Below, piece by piece: positions 41,601-45,975 of a stretch of DNA of 45,975 bases. The DNA comes from Sphingobacteriales bacterium (GTDB lineage Bacteria > Bacteroidota > Bacteroidia > Chitinophagales > CAIOSU01). Made by a program: the position numbers and the translations under genes. Each line of letters begins with the position of its first letter. The stretch's first letter is position 1. Where the stretch lies: contig JAIXOI010000032.1 of NCBI GenBank assembly GCA_027486795.1, positions 1 through 45,975 of the forward strand, in the 5' to 3' direction. The notes under the pieces are model-generated. The model was not told where the DNA came from. It saw only the letters and a list, made by a program, of their open reading frames with translations, and searched no databases.

Positions 41601-44600
41601 CTGCAACTGCAAACCGTGCATTGACTGTAAATTCAGCGCCTTCTGCATCAATATCAGGCAATCAGACTATATGTGCAGGTGGCTCTTCAACTTTTACCGC
41701 CACTGGCGGAGGTACATACCTATGGAGCACTGGAGCTACTACCGCAGCCATTACCGTAAGTGCTGCTGCAACTTATACTGTAACAGTAACTAACGCTTCA
41801 GGCTGCACCGCTACAGCAAGCCGAGCCTTAACAGTAAATTCAGCGCCTTCAGCATCAATATCAGGCAACCAGACTATTTGTGCCGGTGGCTCTTCAACTT
41901 TTACCGCCTCTGGTGGAGGTACATACCTATGGAGCACTGGAGCTACCAGCGCTGCAATTTCCGTAAGTGCTGCTGCCACTTATACTGTAACAGTAACTAA
42001 CGCCTCAGGCTGTACCGCTTCAGCAAGCTATGCATTGACTGTAAACTCAGCGCCAACAGCTTCAGTATCTGGCACACAGACTATATGTGCTGGAGTTTCT
42101 TCAACGTTTACCGCAACTGGCGGAAGTACATACCTATGGAGCACTGGTGCTACAACCGCTGCCATATCAGTAAGCACTGCTGGCACTTACACGGTAACGG
42201 TAACGTCAGCCTCAGGTTGCACTGCTACTGCAAACCGCGCATTGACTGTAAATTCAGTGCCATCAGCTTCGGTATCAGGTACCCAGACTATTTGTGCCGG
42301 TGGTTCTTCAACGTTTACCGGAACTGGCGGTGGCACTTATTTATGGAGCACTGGAGCTACTAGTGCTGCGATTTCAGTATCTAGCGCAGCTACTTACACT
42401 GTTACTGTAACTAATGCTAGCGGTTGTACCGCGACTGCTAGCCGAGCGCTTACCGTAAATGCATTGCCAACGGCTTCTATTTCGGGCACCAATGTTATCT
42501 GTGCTGGCAGCTCTTCTACTTTTACAGCCAGTGGCGGCTCAACTTATGCTTGGAGCACGGGTGCAACTACTGCCGCCATAACTGTAAGCACTGTCGGTAC
42601 CTATACTGTAACGGTAACCGATGCAAACGGTTGTTCCGCATCCACCAGCCGAGTGCTTACCGTTAATGCTTTGCCAACCGCTTCCATTTCTGGTACCAAT
42701 CTTATATGTGCTGGCAATAGCAGCACCTTTTCCGCCACTGGTGGCACAGGTTATGCTTGGAGTACTGGTGCCACCACGGCCTCCATTACTGTGAGTACTG
42801 CGGGCACCTATACCGTAACCGTAACCAATGCCAACGGTTGTACCGCATCCGCCAGCCGCACACTTACCCATAATGCATTACCAACAGCTTTTATATCAGG
42901 TACCAACAGTATCTGTATCGGAACCTCGTCTACCTTTACCGCTACTGGCGGCGGCACCTACGCTTGGAGTACAGGTGCCACTGCTGCTGCCATTACAGTA
43001 AGTACAGCCGCCACCTACACAGTAACAGTAACCAACGCTAATGGATGTACCGCTACTGCAAATAGTACCCTTACCGTAAATGCCTTGCCAAGCCCAACTA
43101 TCACTGGTACTAATGTAGCGTGTTTCGGTACAGCCACTGGTGCTGCTACATTAACAGTTACAGGCGGCTCTGCTCCATACACTTACAATTGGAGCGGCGG
43201 CGTTACCACCCAAAACCGCACTAGTTTAGTACCAGGAACCTATTCCGTAACGGTAACTACCGCCAATAGCTGTACTGCAAGCTCTTCAGTTGTTATTACA
43301 CAACCTGCGGCCGCATTAAGTAGCTCATTGACAGGTACCAATATAAACTGCTTTGGTGCCAGCACCGGTACGGCAACCCTTACAGTATCCGGCGGTACAT
43401 CTCCATACACTTATAACTGGGGTAGTGGCATTACTACCCAAAACCGCACAAGTTTGGCTGCGGGCACCCATACGGTTACCATTACTGATAGCCGCGCTTG
43501 CACAGCCACAGCTTCAGTTACCCTTACACAACCCACTTTACTAGTGGGCACTACCACCAAAACTAACGTGACCTGTAACTTTTGTACCGATGGCACGGCA
43601 AGCGTAACAGCAAGTGGCGGCGCGTCGCCTTACACTTATGCTTGGAGTACCGGCGCAACAACCGCTGGTATCACTGGCCGTGGGCCTGCAACATATACCG
43701 TTACGGTTACCGATAGTAGGGGTTGCACCGCCACTGCAACCGCCACTGTTGACTTACCGCTGCAAGTAAACATTGCCGGAGCTAGTGCTTGTAGTGCAGG
43801 TTCGGGCAGTGCAACTGCTTCGGGCATAGGCGGTAACGCACCGTTTAGCTTTGTTTGGAGCAACGGGGCCACAACAGCCACTATCAGTAGCTTGTCATCG
43901 GGTACCTACTTTGTAACTGCTACCGATGCTTCGGGTGCCACTGCGACCCAATCGGTAGTGATTTCTAATACCAATATCGTGGCCTCCATGAGCCCCGCCA
44001 GTGCCAGCATTTGTCTGGGCCAATCCGTTCAGTTGACGGCAAGTGGCGCCGATGTATATACTTGGACCCCATCAACCGGGTTGAGCAATGCGGGTATTGC
44101 GAATCCAATAGCTACCCCTACTGCAACCACTACTTACTTCTTGAATGTTGGAGCAGTGAGCGGTGAGTTGGTAACCAATGGTAACTTTAACTCGGGCAAT
44201 ACCGGCTTTACGAGCGATTATGGATACGTTTCCCCACCGGGCAATGGTACCAAACTTTATCCTGAAGGATTATATGGCGTGGATAACAATGCGAACAACT
44301 ATCATGGCGATTTCATTGGTTTAGGCCGTGGAGGATCGGGGAGATTCATGATCATAAATGGTGCCACGCTGGCTGGCCAAACTATTTGGTCTCAAACCGT
44401 AACCATAACGCCTAATACGACCTACAACTTCTCCACTTGGATAACATCCGTTAACGCTGCCTCGCCTGCCCAATTGCGCTTTGAGGTAAATGGTACCCTA
44501 ATGGGGCCAGTGATTGCAGCCCCAAGTACTGTGGGTAACTGGGTATCATTCAACACCACTTGGAATTCAGGCAGCGCGACAACGGCAGTTATCTCTATCG

Positions 44601-45975
44601 TAAATGAGAATGCTGCTGCTGGCGGTAATGATTATGGCCTAGATGATATATCTTTTACTACGGTGTGCAATGTAAGCCAAGGTGGTGTTACCATTACCGT
44701 AAATCCAACCCCCACAGCTAGTGCAGGGGTGGACAGGAGCATATGTGTGGGTAGCGGCACTACGCTTACCGCAACTGGCGCAGGTGGTGGCGGAAGCTAC
44801 GCTTGGTCGAGCGGTGCATCAACTGTTACTGCTAGTGTATCGCCTATTGCTACTACTACTTATACTGTAACTGTAACCAACAGCGCTGGCTGCGCTGCAA
44901 CCGATAATGCAGTAGTAACGGTGAATACTAACCCTAGCGTATCCATATCGGGCACTAATGTGTTGTGCCACGGGGCAACTACCGGTGCAGCTACGGTAAC
45001 CGTTACGGGTGGTGCGAGTCCATACACTTACAATTGGGGCGGCGGCATCACTGCACAAAACCGAACCGGCCTTGCCGCTGGAACTTACAATGTGACCGTT
45101 ACCGATGCCAATGGATGCACAGGTACTGGTTCAGTCAATATTACTCAGCCCACCGCGGCCATCAGTCGTTCTTTGGCACAAAACAATGTATTATGCAATG
45201 GGGCTAGTACGGGCACCCTCACACTAACTGTAAGCGGTGGCACTTCGCCATATACTTACAATTGGGGCGGAGGCATTGTTACCAAAGACCGTACAGGCTT
45301 GGTAGCTGGTGCATACTCTGTAACCATTACCGATGCCAATGCATGTACCAGTACAGTTTCTGCAACTATTACGCAACCAGCGGTTTTGGCTGGCAGTGCG
45401 ACCCCAACCAGCGTAAGCTGTTTCGGGGCAGCCAACGGCTCCATAGCCTTGAGTGTGAGCGGCGGCACTACCGCGTATTCTTACAACTGGGGCGGCGGTG
45501 TTGTTACCCAAAACCGTACGTCATTAGCACCAGGAACATATACGGTAACTATTACAGATGCAAGTGCTTGCACTGCAACTGCTTCGGCAACTATTACACA
45601 GCCCACGGCAGCTTTGAGTGGCTCTTTGGCATCCACCAATGTCCTATGCAACAGCGCTAGCACAGGTACTGCTACCCTAACGGTAACTGGTGGCACCTCG
45701 CCATACACGTACAACTGGGGCGGAGGTATCACCACGCAAAACCGTACCGGTTTGGCCGCTGGTACTTATACCGTAACTATAACCGATAGCCGTGCTTGCA
45801 CTGCAACCGCATCAGTAACCATTACGCAACCGGCAGCGGCATTGAGCGGAACATTGGCCTCTACCAATGTGGGTTGCTTTGGCGCCAGCACAGGTACCGC
45901 AACCCTAACCGTAAACGGTGGAACCTCTCTATACACCTATAACTGGGGTGGAGGTATCACTACGCAAAACCGCAC
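38651..45975 (+). CDS. giant SprB-like surface adhesin, 3' end outside window
   Basis: One frame is open from the ATG at 38651 to the edge, 2441 codons. An inner ATG at 38726 gives a cleaner signal peptide (NTLGALVLALLLSNSVAAS) than 38651. Next come a beta-sandwich (about 45-195), an Asn/Gly/Ser-rich beta-helix-like stretch (about 210-480), mixed Ig-like and jelly-roll-like domains, ten 69-aa tandem repeats, three SprB-type repeats, a further carbohydrate-binding-like domain (about 1840-2010, NGNFNSGNTGFTSDYG), then more ~76-aa SprB repeats. SprB is the T9SS-secreted gliding adhesin of flavobacteria. The expected C-terminal sorting domain would lie past the edge. Confidence 0.88.
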   Translation, partial: MRSIYTFCVGCGLNANWKKVFGNNSMNTLGALVLALLLSNSVAASTIFSETFTASNGATSGANWYLDLTGCSVSGSSYLRVNSNKLEARDTDCEATFYTYPIDISQHRSVSLSVELTESGNLNNSDRIQTMYSIDGGAFQYFATNGDRADDFTSATASQTNLTGKTLVIKIITENNSSSEYYRIDNLLIEGDAKDNFSLSANTTNVSCSASGAIDLVVTPGASASSTTSPYSTGSCTVTMSGSSSYTLNSGQVGCVTGSFSGSVTLNGGTMINAGSASISSLNFNSGTFINNGTLSISNFTTSSGRVVYNYGTMAVSGALTIGDAFYNFGSITAGSLTVNTGGRFINNNNTQVSGDFVNNASVMNNGSIATSGNITNNSGSSLINNGTITGNTLTQNASLDNHGSISVNTYTTINSSGSLIMNSGASLSTNSITLNGSITNTGSACANIAVGDYTRVNSSGSMSGNVQLCDANGVDLNLSSSYSGGAALNCNCSGGGYTYLWSNGATTQDLSGLAAGTYTVTVTGPNGTTATTSATITGSGASGNPAVFGTNVWNVYAWNAGDASGDNGAWADNYSGYYTISSLNFDTRTGETYSTAQSWSDNLSPSSASGYVGCSVGNDTHSYAFKRQGFPVGTYTINLPNHDDRVQLYVDGVKVYDLSGCCALRSNIWTGSLGAASQLELRISEGWGGSHGSIELVAQASPTVTSTTAASRCGTGTVTLQATASSGAVIDWYAAASGGSVLSGGTGTNSFVTPSIGSTTTYFAQARHTSSGAISTARTAVMATINSAPSASVSGTQTICAGGSSTFTATGGGTYLWSTGATTAAISVSAAGTYTVTVTSASGCTATANRALTVNSAPSASISGNQTICAGGSSTFTASGGGTYLWSTGATTAAISVSAAATYTVTVTNASGCTASASYALTVNSAPTASVSGTQTICAGGSSTFTATGGITYLWSTGATTAAISVSAAGTYTVTVTSASGCTATANRALTVNSAPSASISGNQTICAGGSSTFTATGGGTYLWSTGATTAAITVSAAATYTVTVTNASGCTATASRALTVNSAPSASISGNQTICAGGSSTFTASGGGTYLWSTGATSAAISVSAAATYTVTVTNASGCTASASYALTVNSAPTASVSGTQTICAGVSSTFTATGGSTYLWSTGATTAAISVSTAGTYTVTVTSASGCTATANRALTVNSVPSASVSGTQTICAGGSSTFTGTGGGTYLWSTGATSAAISVSSAATYTVTVTNASGCTATASRALTVNALPTASISGTNVICAGSSSTFTASGGSTYAWSTGATTAAITVSTVGTYTVTVTDANGCSASTSRVLTVNALPTASISGTNLICAGNSSTFSATGGTGYAWSTGATTASITVSTAGTYTVTVTNANGCTASASRTLTHNALPTAFISGTNSICIGTSSTFTATGGGTYAWSTGATAAAITVSTAATYTVTVTNANGCTATANSTLTVNALPSPTITGTNVACFGTATGAATLTVTGGSAPYTYNWSGGVTTQNRTSLVPGTYSVTVTTANSCTASSSVVITQPAAALSSSLTGTNINCFGASTGTATLTVSGGTSPYTYNWGSGITTQNRTSLAAGTHTVTITDSRACTATASVTLTQPTLLVGTTTKTNVTCNFCTDGTASVTASGGASPYTYAWSTGATTAGITGRGPATYTVTVTDSRGCTATATATVDLPLQVNIAGASACSAGSGSATASGIGGNAPFSFVWSNGATTATISSLSSGTYFVTATDASGATATQSVVISNTNIVASMSPASASICLGQSVQLTASGADVYTWTPSTGLSNAGIANPIATPTATTTYFLNVGAVSGELVTNGNFNSGNTGFTSDYGYVSPPGNGTKLYPEGLYGVDNNANNYHGDFIGLGRGGSGRFMIINGATLAGQTIWSQTVTITPNTTYNFSTWITSVNAASPAQLRFEVNGTLMGPVIAAPSTVGNWVSFNTTWNSGSATTAVISIVNENAAAGGNDYGLDDISFTTVCNVSQGGVTITVNPTPTASAGVDRSICVGSGTTLTATGAGGGGSYAWSSGASTVTASVSPIATTTYTVTVTNSAGCAATDNAVVTVNTNPSVSISGTNVLCHGATTGAATVTVTGGASPYTYNWGGGITAQNRTGLAAGTYNVTVTDANGCTGTGSVNITQPTAAISRSLAQNNVLCNGASTGTLTLTVSGGTSPYTYNWGGGIVTKDRTGLVAGAYSVTITDANACTSTVSATITQPAVLAGSATPTSVSCFGAANGSIALSVSGGTTAYSYNWGGGVVTQNRTSLAPGTYTVTITDASACTATASATITQPTAALSGSLASTNVLCNSASTGTATLTVTGGTSPYTYNWGGGITTQNRTGLAAGTYTVTITDSRACTATASVTITQPAAALSGTLASTNVGCFGASTGTATLTVNGGTSLYTYNWGGGITTQNR
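41012..43081 (+). repeat. ten exact 207-bp (69-aa) tandem repeats in the adhesin
   Basis: Ten units, each exactly 207 bp, with the conserved cysteine codon of TICAGG at 41051, 41258, 41465, 41672, 41879, 42086, 42293, 42500, 42707 and 42914. Each unit ends in SGC(T/S)A and a TVN joint. Units 1-7 are near-identical and fall into two types that alternate in part; units 8-10 are more diverged. No unit breaks the frame. Confidence 0.93.
43082..43768 (+). repeat. first block of SprB-type repeats
   Basis: Three units of about 76 residues follow the 207-bp array with the same cysteine phase (next Cys codon at 43121). Each reads CFGxxTGxATLTVxGG, PYTYNW, then GTYTVTVTD and C-TA-A. This is the SprB repeat pattern. 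Confidence 0.8.
44933..45975 (+). repeat. second block of SprB-type repeats (228 bp, one 225)
   Basis: Five units are visible, the fifth cut by the window edge. The YNW asparagine codons fall at 45032, 45260, 45485, 45713 and 45941, so the period is 228, 225, 228, 228 bp. Each unit ends in an ITQP joint. The array continues beyond the window. Confidence 0.88.

Noticed and set aside
41050-42363. Cys/Trp/His-rich 92-109-codon frames within the adhesin array
   Set aside because: They are the same repeated out-of-frame reading of each 207-bp unit, not separate genes.
41012-45975. Regular repeats considered as a CRISPR array or satellite
   Set aside because: The period (207 or about 228 bp) is coding, in frame and encodes known-type adhesin modules.

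Overview
The window comes from a bacterium of the phylum Bacteroidota (Bacteroidetes). It holds a SprB-like giant adhesin, a type IX secretion (T9SS) type B cargo with a PorP/SprF partner, a GldC-like start, a DUF4294 protein and a ribosomal protein S16 with a long Ala/Glu tail. Several genes are preceded by the Bacteroidetes -7 box TAnnTTTG. Gene content fits a gliding or surface-adhesive, free-living organism; I cannot name a genus.

Layout. 1-5.1 kb: 5' end of a gldC-like gene, aldo/keto reductase, Nudix hydrolase, an AT-rich uracil-DNA-glycosylase-like orphan, a PA0069-type radical SAM protein and an ammonium transporter. 5.2-11.6 kb: TerC-like membrane protein, an SDR dehydrogenase, EgtD-like histidine methyltransferase and Smc. 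11.65-13.4 kb: a compact peroxide-response operon (DoxX, glutathione peroxidase, OhrR-type MarR regulator) behind a 14-bp inverted repeat that contains the -7 box. 13.4-16.4 kb: an accessory patch with two 90%-identical direct repeats flanking a lipoprotein gene, then an AT-rich two-gene unit (double zinc-ribbon protein plus HEPN/DUF4145-like protein) behind stacked palindromes. 16.4-17.8 kb: translationally coupled Mrp and NifU-domain genes for Fe-S work.

17.9-28.1 kb (minus strand): a surface operon of a 1886-aa T9SS type B cargo, a PorP/SprF outer-membrane protein and an OmpA/TPR protein, then, beyond a strong terminator, a protein of ~35-aa propeller-like repeats. 28.4-29.6 kb: two small lipoproteins. 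29.9-33.8 kb: two MacB/FtsX-type permeases and a MacA/HlyD-type adaptor with no ATPase gene. 34.1-37.5 kb: rpsP-rimM, gamma-carbonic anhydrase, a family 9 glycosyltransferase and a DUF4294 protein. 37.6-38.3 kb: a NarL-type response regulator. From 38,651 to the right edge one uninterrupted frame of 2441 codons, with no stop in the window, encodes the first part of a giant SprB-like adhesin with ten exact 207-bp tandem repeats and then ~228-bp SprB-type repeats.

The best candidate for something undescribed is the zinc-ribbon/HEPN-like pair at 14.4-16.4 kb, whose two proteins appear to share three copies of one small domain. The intergenic regions also carry several families of short word-like repeats and palindromes, each used at two or more places. 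All calls rest on reading the sequence; no database search was run.
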